Below, in pieces: positions 35,071 to 45,173 of a stretch of 51,675 bases of DNA. The DNA is taken from the NCBI GenBank assembly GCA_020630695.1, contig JAHDIS010000023.1:1-51675 (forward strand). The letters run 5' to 3'. The DNA is from Paracoccaceae bacterium (GTDB lineage Bacteria; Pseudomonadota; Alphaproteobacteria; Rhodobacterales; Rhodobacteraceae). The notes under the pieces are model-generated. The model searched no databases, was not told where the DNA came from, and saw only the letters and a list, made by a program, of their open reading frames with translations. Both the position numbers and the translations under genes were made by a program. The number at the start of each line of letters is the position of its first letter. Within the stretch, counting starts at the first letter, position 1.

Positions 35071-36042
35071 TCATGCGGCGCCTCCGGCCATACGCCAGGC
35101 CATGCGCAGGGCTTCAATGGTCGAACTGGGATTGGCCAGACCCTTGCCTGCGATATCGAAAGCCGTTCCGTGATCCGGCGATGTGCGCACAAATGGCAGG
35201 CCCAGTGTGACATTCACTCCGCGATCAAAATCCAGCGTCTTGATCGGGATCAGTGCCTGATCGTGGTACATGCAGATCGCGGCGTCATAGCGCGCCCGCG
35301 CGGCAGCATGAAACATGGTGTCGGCAGAAAGCGGGCCGACGATGTCGAGCCCGTCGCTGCGCAGCTTGTCCAGAACCGGTGCGATCAGATCAATTTCTTC
35401 GCGGCCCATCTTGCCGCCTTCGCCTGCATGCGGATTGAGACCGGCCACGGCCAGCCGCGGCCCAGGCAGTCCGAACTGCTCGATCAAGCCAGCGTGCGTG
35501 ATGCGAATACGCCGCTCCAACACGGGCGCGGTCAACGCCTGCGGCACATCGGCAAGCGCGATATGAATCGTGGCCGGAACAACGCGCAACTGCTCGGAGG
35601 CCAGCATCATGACCACGTCTTCGGCCCCGGCCAGATGGCAAAGGAATTCCGTATGTCCTGGAAAGGCAAATCCGGCCCCGTCCTGAAGCGCTTGTTTGTG
35701 GATGGGCAGGGTACACAGAGCCGAAGCCTTGCCCGACTGGGACAGCGCCACGCCCCGTTCAATCGACTGAACCACCCCGGCGGCATGGTCGGGCTGTGGC
35801 TTGCCGGGTATGCGCGGGCCTGCCATGTCGATTGGCAGAACCGGTAAGGCTCGGGTTGCAACGCCGGGCGCCTCATCTGGCGCCACGATCAACTGGTGCG
35901 GAACTGTGCCAGGCAAATGCGCCGGATCTCCGATCCAGAAGAACGGCAAATCCGCGCCAAGTGCCTGCCAAGCCGCCTCGGCCAGTTCAGGGCCGATGCC
36001 AGCAGGCTCGCCACAGCTGACGGCAATGGGTGCAGGTCGCAC
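35071..36042 (-). CDS. pdxA: 4-hydroxythreonine-4-phosphate dehydrogenase
   Basis: The 323-residue enzyme oxidises 4-phosphohydroxy-threonine in pyridoxal phosphate synthesis. Family motifs include [12 protein letters not shown] at the start, [15 protein letters not shown] (metal-binding His), [10 protein letters not shown] and [10 protein letters not shown] (a further His ligand). The start is a GTG with a weak ribosome site, six bases past the surA stop, so coupled translation is likely. The pdxA-rsmA pair following surA is conserved in many proteobacteria. Confidence 0.95.
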   Translation of the reverse strand: MRPAPIAVSCGEPAGIGPELAEAAWQALGADLPFFWIGDPAHLPGTVPHQLIVAPDEAPGVATRALPVLPIDMAGPRIPGKPQPDHAAGVVQSIERGVALSQSGKASALCTLPIHKQALQDGAGFAFPGHTEFLCHLAGAEDVVMMLASEQLRVVPATIHIALADVPQALTAPVLERRIRITHAGLIEQFGLPGPRLAVAGLNPHAGEGGKMGREEIDLIAPVLDKLRSDGLDIVGPLSADTMFHAAARARYDAAICMYHDQALIPIKTLDFDRGVNVTLGLPFVRTSPDHGTAFDIAGKGLANPSSTIEALRMAWRMAGGAA

Positions 36043-36048
36043 GGCCGC

Positions 36049-37293
36049 TTAGCGTTCGATGATCCGTGCGCTGGCCCGAAGCTGTGCCAGATACCCGTCT
36101 GCAAGCTGGGCAATGCGCTGGTTCCGAAGACCGATGGTGAACTCTTCGCGGTCCACGTCTTCGTTGACCTTGGTGGTGCGGCCGCAAAGCATCAGGAAAA
36201 CCAAGGTCTGTCCATTGGCCCGTGTCAGCGCCGTGGAAACTTCACCGGCGTCCAGCTTGGACAATTCATATGCGATGTCGGTCGGAATCTCGCCCGGCGC
36301 CTTGGTACCGCGCTCCAGAACTTCGGCAGGCTGGCCTTTGGCCACGCCGTAAAGGTCATCACAGCGATCAACGCGCCCCTTGAGAACACGGGCCTTGGCC
36401 AGTGTTTCATCAGACCGTCCACCGGGCATGTAGTAGGCGGCGTATTCAACCGCGGCGACTTCAGGGGCGCTGTATCCGGTTTCTTCGATGTCACGAAGCT
36501 GGAACAGCGCAATCGCACCGGGGATTTCGATCGGGTCTGTCACCTGACCGGGTTTGAGTTTCAGCATAAGTGGCTGAAGAACGGGCGGCAGTTCGTTCAG
36601 GGAACGCCAGGGCAGGCGGCCACCATTGCGGCGTGTAGCCGTTGCGGAATAGCGGCGTGCTTCGGCCGAAAAGGCCGAGGTCGAGGTCAGCTGCGAGATA
36701 CGATTGGCCCGGGCCCGGACTGCGCTTTCCTGACGTGGTGGCATCGGCATGATGAGCTCAGACACCAGAACCCGGATGCTGCCGCCGCTGCCGCGGTTGC
36801 TGAGCGCGCGATCTACTTCGGCTTCGCTGACACCGACCCGACCGGCGAAACGCTGGCGCACCACCTGTCTCCAGGCCATGCCTGCATTCACAAAGTCCCG
36901 GAAGGTTTGTTCGGCGACACCGTTCGATTCCAGAACCTTGACGAATTCACTGCGGCTGAGATTTGCGCGTCCGGCAAATTCTTCCATACCGTCCAGCACT
37001 TCCTCTCGGCTGGGGCGGATACCGGCATCCTTGGCGGCCTGCAGGCGCAAACGGTCATCGATCAGCTGCTCGCGCGCCAGTTTTGCCGGATCGCCCGGTG
37101 CTTTCAGCAGTTCGAGCATCCGCGTACGCTGCTCGATCTCAAAGCCTGTGATCACCAGATCGTTCACAGTGATCGCTGGCGAGAACTGCCCCTGTGCGGC
37201 CAAAGGCTGCGCAAGGCCAAGCATGGCAACTACCGCCAATGGTGCGATGCGGGCCATCGCCCGGCGGATCGGTGAAAAACTCAATGCTGGCAT
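36049..37293 (-). CDS. surA: SurA-like periplasmic chaperone with parvulin domain
   Basis: The 414-residue protein has a signal peptide (about 1-34, ending AQPLAAQG), an N-terminal SurA_N chaperone region (ITVNDLVITGFEIEQRTRML, FVNAGMAWRQVVRQRF) and one parvulin-like isomerase domain (about 170-280; FSAEARRYSATATRRNGGRL), followed by a further degenerate half. It escorts outer-membrane proteins such as LptD through the periplasm. The start overlaps the end of lptD by 13 bases. Confidence 0.93.
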   Translation of the reverse strand: MPALSFSPIRRAMARIAPLAVVAMLGLAQPLAAQGQFSPAITVNDLVITGFEIEQRTRMLELLKAPGDPAKLAREQLIDDRLRLQAAKDAGIRPSREEVLDGMEEFAGRANLSRSEFVKVLESNGVAEQTFRDFVNAGMAWRQVVRQRFAGRVGVSEAEVDRALSNRGSGGSIRVLVSELIMPMPPRQESAVRARANRISQLTSTSAFSAEARRYSATATRRNGGRLPWRSLNELPPVLQPLMLKLKPGQVTDPIEIPGAIALFQLRDIEETGYSAPEVAAVEYAAYYMPGGRSDETLAKARVLKGRVDRCDDLYGVAKGQPAEVLERGTKAPGEIPTDIAYELSKLDAGEVSTALTRANGQTLVFLMLCGRTTKVNEDVDREEFTIGLRNQRIAQLADGYLAQLRASARIIER

Positions 37294-39473
37294 GTGCGTC
37301 GAAACTCCTTGGCGCTGCCGCCGGTCGAAAAACCTTTCAATGCGACAGTCAGGTCGAAATCGGTGGATGGCTCTAGATTGCTGGACGACGCAAACTTGCG
37401 GGTCGCGCCGAAATCAACCTGAACACACTCGTTTTGGTATTGCAGGCCCAAGCCTACGCGGTCAAGCCGCCTGTCGACCAGATCGTAACGCCACGAGGTA
37501 GAAGTGCTCCAATGCTGACTGATGCGGTATTCGCCGTCAAAGGACCATTCCGACTGTGCCTCAAGCCGGTCTTCGTCCGGATCAGTCACAAGCAGAACGT
37601 AGGATGCGCCCAGATCCATGCGATTGTTAGACCAACCGGCACGGGCCTCGGCCTTGGAAAACCGGGCCTGATCGTCCAGAAGGCCGCGCGCCGAAAGGGT
37701 CAGACCGTTCTGATGCGCGAAGCGTCCGGCCACGAGCCAGTCAGACGCCGTGCCCTGTAGCCCGGACGAGCGGGTGAATTCTGTATCGGCCGTCTCCCGC
37801 CAGATCCGTCCTATCGTCAATGCGGCGCTCCAGCCGTCGGGGGCTTGGTGCATCCAGCGCAGGCCAGCAGCAACGGTGCCTCCGTGTTCGCGTCTGTCGG
37901 CAGCGGGGAAACGGGACAGGCTGAGCAAGTTGCCTTCGTCAAATTCGACCCGCGTGCTTTCGTCGTTGGGATTGCCCGGACGCTGTCCGCTGACATAGCC
38001 CAGTTGCAGCAGCGGTTCGATCACGGTGCGCTGGCCGCGTGGTCCGGTGCGTTCCCATGGCCAGCGCAGTTCTACAGCCACGCCGTGGGTGGCCCGCGCC
38101 ACATCGCGCACCGAGGTGTTGTCCTGAAAGGTCATGTGCCGGTCGAGCCAGAGGTTCGTGGTCACGCCCGCGCGGATACCGCCTGCCAATGTCCAGCGTT
38201 TGCGCCATGATGCTTCGGCACTGATGCGCCCAACGTCGCGGCCGTCCACATCCAGATCAGCATCCGCGCTGTCAAAGGGGATAGAGGAATACCGGTAGTG
38301 CCCATGCACAGCTGCTGACAGGCGCAGTTCGCCGCCCAGCGCAGCCGGGAAAAACCGCCGCTCGATCGCGGCATCGCCAATGATGGTTGGTTGCGTGTCG
38401 TTATCTTCGAAATCCCGCAGCGACTCATAATGCACCAAGCTTGCGGTAATCAGCTCATCGCGGCGCACGCGCCGCAAATCGACGGTGCTGCTCAGGCGGT
38501 CAGCGCCGGTAATGTCGTAGTCGTTCAGATACGAGGCGTCGGAGGTCAGCTTCAGATCGAAGTCCAGCTTGAAATCGCGGGGAAGACGAAACGCGCCTTC
38601 GGCAAAAAGATAGCCGCGCGCTTCGCCGGGTTTCAGCGTATCGCTGCTGATCGCGCCGTTTATTTCCAGATCACCATAGGCAAAGGCCCTGCGGTAGCGA
38701 TAGCCGAGGGACCGCGCCTTGGTCGAAAGATGCGGGGTCAGCGTCAGATCCTGATGGCGGCCAATCGGAATGAAGTAGGGCACCTTGATCCCAAAGCCGA
38801 GCAAGGTCGAGCTGTGGAACGTGGGGATCAGGAAACCGCGTGCGCGCTTGAGCGTCGGATCGGGCAGGCGCAGGTGGGGCAGGTAGAAAACCGGCACGTC
38901 GAGAACCCGGAACTGCGCTTCGTCAAAATAGAGTTGCCGTTCCACCTGATCGTGAACAACGCGCTTGGCGCGGATCTGCCACAGCGGTGTAGCGTTGTGC
39001 CCGCAGACCTGACAGGACGTGACGGCCACGCGGCTCAGTTGGGTGTAGCGGCCATCAACGCGGCGCGCCTCGACCGACGCCAGCTGCAACTGCTGATCCA
39101 GAACCAGACGCGCGCCTTTCAGCAACCCGTTACGGAACCCCTGATCCAGCGTGGCTTCATCGGCTAGGATGACATTGCCATCTGCATCCGTGATCCGGAT
39201 CGGACCTTCGATAATCAGGGTGTCGGTGCTGCGGTCATAGATGATGCGCGTTGCGCTGAGCCGGATTCCACCTTGAAGCGCCTCGACATTGCCCGAGGCC
39301 ACGAGGCGTTCTTCGTTTTCGACAAAGACTTCGTCGGCCACAAGCAGCGCAGGATCATCCTGCGTTTGTTCTGCCGTACTGTCCTGTGCGAAGGCAGGTT
39401 GCACCGAAACGGTGCCCATCAAAGCGGCCGTCAGAACCAAAACACAAAAACGCAAAAGGACAGCAGCAGACAT
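37281..39473 (-). CDS. lptD: LPS-assembly outer-membrane protein LptD
   Basis: The 730-residue protein has a signal peptide to about residue 29 (AFA-QD), an OstA-like periplasmic beta domain (about 40-180) and a long C-terminal beta-barrel. Cysteines sit as CQVC near residue 155 and as NEC and RRTCQH at the C-terminus, a set able to form the inter-domain disulfides known from LptD (inference). It inserts LPS into the outer leaflet with LptE. A GGAGG seven bases before the second of two adjacent ATGs decides the start at 39473, which overlaps the lptG stop (TGATG). Confidence 0.95.
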   Translation of the reverse strand: MSAAVLLRFCVLVLTAALMGTVSVQPAFAQDSTAEQTQDDPALLVADEVFVENEERLVASGNVEALQGGIRLSATRIIYDRSTDTLIIEGPIRITDADGNVILADEATLDQGFRNGLLKGARLVLDQQLQLASVEARRVDGRYTQLSRVAVTSCQVCGHNATPLWQIRAKRVVHDQVERQLYFDEAQFRVLDVPVFYLPHLRLPDPTLKRARGFLIPTFHSSTLLGFGIKVPYFIPIGRHQDLTLTPHLSTKARSLGYRYRRAFAYGDLEINGAISSDTLKPGEARGYLFAEGAFRLPRDFKLDFDLKLTSDASYLNDYDITGADRLSSTVDLRRVRRDELITASLVHYESLRDFEDNDTQPTIIGDAAIERRFFPAALGGELRLSAAVHGHYRYSSIPFDSADADLDVDGRDVGRISAEASWRKRWTLAGGIRAGVTTNLWLDRHMTFQDNTSVRDVARATHGVAVELRWPWERTGPRGQRTVIEPLLQLGYVSGQRPGNPNDESTRVEFDEGNLLSLSRFPAADRREHGGTVAAGLRWMHQAPDGWSAALTIGRIWRETADTEFTRSSGLQGTASDWLVAGRFAHQNGLTLSARGLLDDQARFSKAEARAGWSNNRMDLGASYVLLVTDPDEDRLEAQSEWSFDGEYRISQHWSTSTSWRYDLVDRRLDRVGLGLQYQNECVQVDFGATRKFASSSNLEPSTDFDLTVALKGFSTGGSAKEFRRTCQH

Positions 39474-40567
39474 CATCCATCCTCCATATGCAGCACAAGC
39501 CCCAAGGCCAAGAGCACCGATGCAAGCGGCGGGACCCAAGCGGCGATAAACGGTGCCAATTGCCCGTTTTCCCCAAGGATTTGAGCGAAATTCCGCACAT
39601 AGTAGAGCCCAAAGCCGAGCAGCACCGCAGACAAAACCGCCAGACCGGTTCGGCCCAACCGGGTGGGCCGCATCGTGAAACCCGCGCCAATCAGAACCAT
39701 GGCCATCAAAAAGACCGGACGCGCCAGCTCCATCTGATACCAGACAACGTGGCGCCGGGCGGAAAAGCCGGCGTCGGACAGCTCATTGATAAAGGCCGGC
39801 AGATCCCAGATGGCAATCGCCGAGGGACGTCCGAAACGGTCGCGAATGCTGTCTTGGGTCAGCGTCGAGGGCAATCGCAGTGTCGCATGGTTTTTGGCCC
39901 CAACTTCGGGGTTCAACCCGGCAGCCAATGGCCAGGCTTTGGCTTGGTGCAGCAGCCATGCGCCGTCTTCCAGTCTGGCTTCGCGCGCGGTGATACGCTG
40001 CGCGGGGCCGCCGTTGGGCGCATAGGTGACAAAGCTGACATCAAACAGAACGGTCGCGTCTGTACTGGCGCGCTGGGCGTGGATCACGCTTTGCCCCTCG
40101 GGGCCGCCTTGTCTCAGCCACAGACCTTCGGCACCGATGGACAGGACCGATGCGTCGCCCGAGCGATAGCTTTCGCGCAGATCAGCATAACGTTTGGAGG
40201 TTGCGGCCACGATGGGGTTCATCACGGCCACTGCCATCGCCCCGATCAACGCAGCAACCATCACAGGGGCCACAAGCACCGCCAGCCCTGATCGGCCCGA
40301 CGCCCGCGCCACGACCAGCTCGGACGACCGGGCAAGACCCAAAAACAACGCAATGGTGGACAGGATCATAACCAGCGGCAAAATCTGATAGAGTCCTTCG
40401 GGAAGCTTCAACCCGACAAGCTGCAGGACCTGCGCAAAGCTGACGCCATCAGGCAGGCTGCGCAATTCCTCGACCAGATCGAGCAGACCCTGAAAAATGC
40501 CAAAGACGGCAAAGAGCCCCAGAAAGAGCCAAAGGAACCGGCGCGCAAAATAGAAATGCAGGATCAT
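39473..40567 (-). CDS. lptG: LPS export ABC permease LptG
   Basis: The 364-residue inner-membrane protein of the YjgP/YjgQ family has about six membrane helices, three at the N-terminus, a periplasmic beta-jellyroll domain in the middle (about 135-265) and three at the C-terminus. With LptF and the ATPase LptB it extracts LPS. The ATG overlaps the lptF stop in ATGA, which decides this start over an earlier one. Confidence 0.95.
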   Translation of the reverse strand: MILHFYFARRFLWLFLGLFAVFGIFQGLLDLVEELRSLPDGVSFAQVLQLVGLKLPEGLYQILPLVMILSTIALFLGLARSSELVVARASGRSGLAVLVAPVMVAALIGAMAVAVMNPIVAATSKRYADLRESYRSGDASVLSIGAEGLWLRQGGPEGQSVIHAQRASTDATVLFDVSFVTYAPNGGPAQRITAREARLEDGAWLLHQAKAWPLAAGLNPEVGAKNHATLRLPSTLTQDSIRDRFGRPSAIAIWDLPAFINELSDAGFSARRHVVWYQMELARPVFLMAMVLIGAGFTMRPTRLGRTGLAVLSAVLLGFGLYYVRNFAQILGENGQLAPFIAAWVPPLASVLLALGLVLHMEDG

Positions 40568-41706
40568 GCAGGCGCCTCCTGCTCGGACAGGTCCGGCTTG
40601 GACTTGCGCGGGCGGAAAGGCCGGGCCGCCCGCATCAGCAGAACCCAGACAATCGACAGCCCCACGACGCTGGGCAGATAAACCAGCGGCCAAAGCGCCG
40701 GGTTGCCTCTGACCGGATCAGAAACAGCGCTTTCCACGAGTTTGATAAGCACCAAAAGAAAGATCGCACCGACGATCTGCCGGGTCGCGCCCAGCCGTGA
40801 ATAGCTGCCGCTGATGAGGGCCGAAAACCCGATCAGCGCTGCAACAATGCTGAGCAAAGGCAGCTGGAACCGTTCATGCGCTTCCTGCAGCACTTCGCCT
40901 GGGTCTTTCTTGCTCTCCTGTGCGATGGCATCTGTCTGACCCAGCAACTCAAGCGTGGGGATATACTCCAGCTTGCGCCGTTTTGGTTTGCCAGGCTGCA
41001 CCAGTGCGGAAATATCGTAGCTGAGATCCGAGAAATTCGTGGTCGACAAACGCTGGGATTCGATTTCCAACGTCTGCGCCATTCCGGTCAGCATGACCAG
41101 TTTCGGGCCTTCATCGTCACGCAGCAGAAAGGCCCGGTCGGCGGTGTAGATGACCTCGCGCTTTTCCTGCCGCCGGTCCGACAACAGAACATCCCGCAAT
41201 TCGCCGGTTTCGGTGATTTCCCGGATGTAGAAGGTAATGCCCTTGGCTGGGTGTAGGAACGCGCCTTCGCGCAACAACCGGGCACTGACCGAGCTGGAGA
41301 TTTCCTGTTCGCGCAGACGCAGCTGTTCCAGCGATGCGGGCACCAGCACATGGGCCAGAATGCTGCCCATCAGACTGATCAATATTCCGAAGGCAAGGAT
41401 CGGTCGCGCCAGACGCCAGGGTGAATAGCCAACGGATCGCACCACGGTCAGTTCTGAATCGCCCGACAGCCGGTGCGTGACATAGACCGCTGCGGCAAAG
41501 GCGGCCATGGGCAGGACCAAGGCGATAACCGAAGGCAGGGACAGCGCGGTGAATTCCAGAAACACACCGGCGGTGTGGCCATCCGCGATTAAACGATCAA
41601 ACAGCACCACAGCCCGGTTGACCCAATAGACGGACACCAGAACGAGGGCAAAGAACCCGAACAATACCATGAGTTGCGACAGCATATATCTGTCGAATCG
41701 TTGCAC
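40564..41706 (-). CDS. lptF: LPS export ABC permease LptF
   Basis: The 380-residue YjgP/YjgQ-family protein (MQRFDRYMLSQLMVLFGFFA) has three N-terminal and three C-terminal helices around a periplasmic domain, as in LptG. It is the first gene of the six-gene run lptF-lptG-lptD-surA-pdxA-rsmA. A divergent 131-base gap separates it from pepA and should hold both promoters. Confidence 0.95.
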   Translation of the reverse strand: MQRFDRYMLSQLMVLFGFFALVLVSVYWVNRAVVLFDRLIADGHTAGVFLEFTALSLPSVIALVLPMAAFAAAVYVTHRLSGDSELTVVRSVGYSPWRLARPILAFGILISLMGSILAHVLVPASLEQLRLREQEISSSVSARLLREGAFLHPAKGITFYIREITETGELRDVLLSDRRQEKREVIYTADRAFLLRDDEGPKLVMLTGMAQTLEIESQRLSTTNFSDLSYDISALVQPGKPKRRKLEYIPTLELLGQTDAIAQESKKDPGEVLQEAHERFQLPLLSIVAALIGFSALISGSYSRLGATRQIVGAIFLLVLIKLVESAVSDPVRGNPALWPLVYLPSVVGLSIVWVLLMRAARPFRPRKSKPDLSEQEAPA

Positions 41707-41837
41707 TGTGACGGTCCCCCCAGAACCAGATGTTGTGCCTGAACACTAGCCGATCACGACCGGCGGGGAAAGGCGGCTCTGGTCATTGGGGGCGGGTCGG
41801 ACTAACTCTTGGCAAGGATCAGCTTAGAGGATTACGC

Positions 41838-43304
41838 ATGACCGACCTGCGCGACATTACATTTGCCGAATTGGATCTGGATTCACTGGCGACAGCCGAA
41901 GGCTGCGTGGCCATTCCGATCAACGCCGAAAAAACCATGAGCCCGGCTGCGCGCAGGCTGAATCGTTTGACCAAGGGGGCAGTACAGCGCGCGCTCGATT
42001 CCAAGGCTTGGGAGGATTTGAGCCAGTCCGAAGCCGTGGTGCTGGACTATCCGGTTGGTATGGCCGCGGACAAACTCTGCCTTGTGAAACTGGAACGCCG
42101 CCCGGCTGTTCAGGATGCCCGCAAGGCAGGTGCGACGATTGCGATTCAAGCCGGATCGCGTAAAGTCCTGATTGCTCAGGGCAATACCACACGCGCCGAC
42201 GAAGTTGCTCTGGGGCTGGCCTTGCGCGGTTATGGATTTGACGCGCGCAAGAGCAAGCAGTCGGATGCTTCGGGGGCTGCCGTGTTTGCCTGTGCGAAAC
42301 CTGATGAAGCCACGCAGGCTTTTGTCGCCGGGCGCGCAGTGGCTGAAGGGGTCTTCTTTACCCGCGATCTGGTGTCCGAGCCGGCCAACGTGCTGACCAC
42401 CACCGAATTTGCCACGCGCCTCGAAGCGCTGCGTGATCTGGGTGTCGAGGTCGAAGTGCTGGACGAGCCGGAGCTGGAAAAGCTGGGTATGGGGTCGCTG
42501 TTGTGTGTCGGGCAGGGGTCCGACAGCCCGTCCAAGGTTGTGATCATGCGCTGGAACGGCGGTACGGGCGCGCCTTTGGCTCTGATTGGCAAGGGGGTTG
42601 TCTTTGATACTGGCGGCATCAGCCTGAAACCGGCGGGCGGCATGGAAGACATGACCATGGATATGGGCGGCGCAGGCGTGGTCTCTGGCGTGATGAAGAC
42701 GCTGGCAATGCGCAAGGCCAAGGCCAATGTGGTGGGTCTTGTCGGTCTCGTTGAGAACATGCCATCGGGCAATGCAACGCGCCCCGGTGACATCGTCACG
42801 TCCATGAAGGGTGACACGATCGAAGTGATCAACACCGACGCCGAAGGCCGGTTGGTTCTGGCCGATGTAATGTGGCACGCGCAGGAAAACGAAAAACCTG
42901 CCGCCATGATCGATCTGGCGACCCTGACCGGGGCTTGCATCATCGCGCTGGGCCATGAGAACGCAGCCGTCTTTGCCAATGACGATGGCTTTGCAGGCGA
43001 CTTCCTAAAGGCGGCCAATGCCGAAGGCGAAGGCGCCTGGCGCCTGCCATTGGGCAAAGCTTATGACGATATGCTCAAGAGCCAGAAGGCCGACATGAAG
43101 AATGTGGGCGGACGGCCTGCCGGATCGATTACCGCTGCGCAGTTCCTGCAGCGGTTTGTTCAGGATGGCATGCCGTGGATTCACCTCGATATTGCCGGCG
43201 TGGCCCAAGTGACCAAACCAACGGATCTGGCGCCCAAGGGCGCCACCGGCTGGGGGGTTATGGCGCTTGATCGTTTGGTTCGCGACAAGTTCGAGGGTGA
43301 ATAA
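41838..43304 (+). CDS. pepA: Leucyl aminopeptidase (M17 family)
   Basis: The 488-residue dizinc enzyme removes N-terminal residues from peptides. The M17 signature NTDAEGRL starts at residue 332 (D334, E336 and R338 in the active site), and GVVFDTGGISLKP carries further metal ligands. GAGG nine bases upstream supports the ATG at 41838. holC follows after three bases, a pairing common in proteobacteria. Confidence 0.95.
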   Translation: MTDLRDITFAELDLDSLATAEGCVAIPINAEKTMSPAARRLNRLTKGAVQRALDSKAWEDLSQSEAVVLDYPVGMAADKLCLVKLERRPAVQDARKAGATIAIQAGSRKVLIAQGNTTRADEVALGLALRGYGFDARKSKQSDASGAAVFACAKPDEATQAFVAGRAVAEGVFFTRDLVSEPANVLTTTEFATRLEALRDLGVEVEVLDEPELEKLGMGSLLCVGQGSDSPSKVVIMRWNGGTGAPLALIGKGVVFDTGGISLKPAGGMEDMTMDMGGAGVVSGVMKTLAMRKAKANVVGLVGLVENMPSGNATRPGDIVTSMKGDTIEVINTDAEGRLVLADVMWHAQENEKPAAMIDLATLTGACIIALGHENAAVFANDDGFAGDFLKAANAEGEGAWRLPLGKAYDDMLKSQKADMKNVGGRPAGSITAAQFLQRFVQDGMPWIHLDIAGVAQVTKPTDLAPKGATGWGVMALDRLVRDKFEGE

Positions 43305-43307
43305 CCT

Positions 43308-43778
43308 TTGGGCGCGGCGTATTTCTACCACCTGACGCGAGCACCGCTCGAAGTCACATTGCCCCTGCTGCTGGAAAAATCGCTGGCGGCAGGGTGGCGG
43401 GTGGCAGTGCGCGGCACCGAAGCTGCACGACTGGAATGGCTGGATCAGCAGTTGTGGCTGTCGCCAGAGGATGGGTTCTTGCCCCACGGTCTGGCCGGGG
43501 GTCCGCATGACGCGGACCAGCCGATCCTGTTGACAACAGGTGCCGCGGCCAATGATCCGTCCTGCCTGATGAGCGTGGATGGTGCCGACATTTCGGCCGA
43601 GGACGTCAACGCGATGGAGCGGGTTTGTGTGCTGTTTGACGGTCATGATCCAGAGGCTCTGGATCGTGCGCGCGGCCAGTGGAAAGCCCTGACCACCGCG
43701 GGCTGCGCCGCGCAATATTGGTCAGAGGAATCCGGACGATGGGAAAAGAAAGCTGAATCCGATGCAGCCAGCGGCTGA
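43308..43778 (+). CDS. holC: DNA polymerase III chi subunit
   Basis: The 156-residue protein has the HolC opening AAYFYHLTRAPLEVTLPLLL and the conserved LWLSPEDGFLPHG segment. Chi links the clamp loader to single-strand-binding protein. It starts with TTG at 43308, with GAGGG about ten bases upstream inside the end of pepA, so it is probably translationally coupled to pepA. Confidence 0.93.
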   Translation: MGAAYFYHLTRAPLEVTLPLLLEKSLAAGWRVAVRGTEAARLEWLDQQLWLSPEDGFLPHGLAGGPHDADQPILLTTGAAANDPSCLMSVDGADISAEDVNAMERVCVLFDGHDPEALDRARGQWKALTTAGCAAQYWSEESGRWEKKAESDAASG

Positions 43779-43847
43779 GCGTCGGCCCATTTTTTCTTGG
43801 GCTCTTGGAGTACACATGGCCAAGAGCGGAAGAACGCGGAACCGGTC

Positions 43848-44429
43848 TTAGCGCTCCAGAACCAACCGGTCGCCGGATATCTCGATCCGGTCGAAGCGCT
43901 GCAAATAAGACATCCCGAGCAACGATTGATCCATGCGTCCTTCGTTCACATAGGCGCGAACGCCCTGATCGGTGAACGGGCCAAAGCCGACCTCTTTCAG
44001 GGTCACCGGCGCGGTGCGGACGATCCCGTTGGCTGTCATGGCTTCGGAGAAGAACACCAAGCTGGCTTCGTCCAGACCAGCCCGTTCCGCATCCTGACGG
44101 GTCAGAACCACCGAGGTTGCGCCAGTGTCGACCACAAAGCGTACAGGCGCGCCGTTCAGATCGACGGTCGCATAATAATGTCCGTCCGGGTTCCGGGGCA
44201 GTTCGATCCGCCCATCCTCGACAAAGGCGACCTGTCTTTGGGTGACGGTGCGCGAAATGTCCTCCCACAGTCCGACCACCGCAATGGTTCCCAGAATGAT
44301 AAAACCCCAGGCGGCGGCCTGTTTGACTTTGGTGGACAGGCTGTCGCGGTTCTGAACAAAGAACCAAAACCCCAGCACCGATGCCAAGAGCACCAGATAA
44401 ATCAGGTTTCCAACTTCGAAAGAGTCCAT
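43848..44429 (-). CDS. Membrane-anchored retropepsin-like aspartic protease (TIGR02281 family)
   Basis: The 193-residue protein has two membrane helices (about 9-27 and 38-56) and a single retropepsin-like domain with the active-site triad DTGAT (D101) and the second hallmark LLGMSYLQRF near the end. A single domain must dimerise to make one active site. Related proteins occur throughout alphaproteobacteria. Substrate unknown. It converges on holC and lies upstream of an unrelated marC-type gene on the same strand. Confidence 0.88.
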   Translation of the reverse strand: MDSFEVGNLIYLVLLASVLGFWFFVQNRDSLSTKVKQAAAWGFIILGTIAVVGLWEDISRTVTQRQVAFVEDGRIELPRNPDGHYYATVDLNGAPVRFVVDTGATSVVLTRQDAERAGLDEASLVFFSEAMTANGIVRTAPVTLKEVGFGPFTDQGVRAYVNEGRMDQSLLGMSYLQRFDRIEISGDRLVLER

Positions 44430-44499
44430 GGGTGATCCTGTGTTGTCCTGTGCTCAATGTATGAACCGGGCGCGCGATTGCCAGCCCTTGGTGCAAGGC

Positions 44500-45123
44500 T
44501 CAGCCCAGTGCGGACAGACCAAAGTCGCGCAGACCGTCCAGCACAAACTGGACCGAAAGCGCCGCCAGCAACATGCCCAGCAGGCGGGTGACCACGGTGA
44601 TGCCCGTTCGTCCAAGCCCGCGTTCGATGGGGCCGGCCGTCAGGAACAGCAACAGCGCGATCAGCACAACAAAGCCCATGACCGCCAGCACACCCAATTG
44701 CTGTGTGATATCCTGTGCGTCGCCAGCCAAAAGGATGATCGACGCAATCGCGCCGGGACCCGCGATCAGCGGGATAGCCATAGGAAATACGGATGGATCG
44801 GGAAATTCTTCGGCTTCACTTTGGTCTTCGCGCCGTTTGGTGCGCCGTTCAAACAGCATGTCGAGCGCGGTCAGGAACAACAAAATGCCGCCCGCAATCC
44901 GGAACGCAGGCATGCCGATCCCGATAAAGCCGAGAACGGCCTCGCCGAAAAATGCAAACAGCGTCAGGACGATAAAGGAAATCACGCAGGCACGAATGGC
45001 AACCGCACGCCGGTGTGCCGCATCACTGCCTTGCGTCAACGCGATGAACATCGGCGTCAGGCCGATGGGGTCAATGACAACAAAGAGCGTTGCAAAGGCC
45101 GTTATGAAAAATGCTGCGTCCAT
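44500..45123 (-). CDS. MarC-family integral membrane protein
   Basis: The 207-residue protein has about six helices and the family patterns FFITAFATLFVVIDPIGLTP at the N-terminus and FPMAIPLIAGPGAIASII in the middle. Despite the name, MarC proteins have no proven role in multiple antibiotic resistance; function is unknown. It lies 50 bases after the ABC-F gene on the minus strand. Confidence 0.92.
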   Translation of the reverse strand: MDAAFFITAFATLFVVIDPIGLTPMFIALTQGSDAAHRRAVAIRACVISFIVLTLFAFFGEAVLGFIGIGMPAFRIAGGILLFLTALDMLFERRTKRREDQSEAEEFPDPSVFPMAIPLIAGPGAIASIILLAGDAQDITQQLGVLAVMGFVVLIALLLFLTAGPIERGLGRTGITVVTRLLGMLLAALSVQFVLDGLRDFGLSALG

Positions 45124-45173
45124 AGGGCAGGGCTATCGACTCGAATGCCGGCTGTCCAGATCGGGCTGATGCA

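Noticed and set aside
34983-35213. Long N-terminal extension of rsmA
   Set aside because: It reads through the intergenic repeat and the end of pdxA; the start at 34982 has a good ribosome site and the conserved N-terminus.
35896-37275. 459-codon open frame on the plus strand opposite surA
   Set aside because: Antisense to a confident SurA; no ribosome site or family features.
43801-43827. GCTCTTGG/CCAAGAGC hairpin between holC and the protease gene as a terminator
   Set aside because: The loop is 11 bases and no U run follows in either direction; it may terminate by another mechanism but is not supported.
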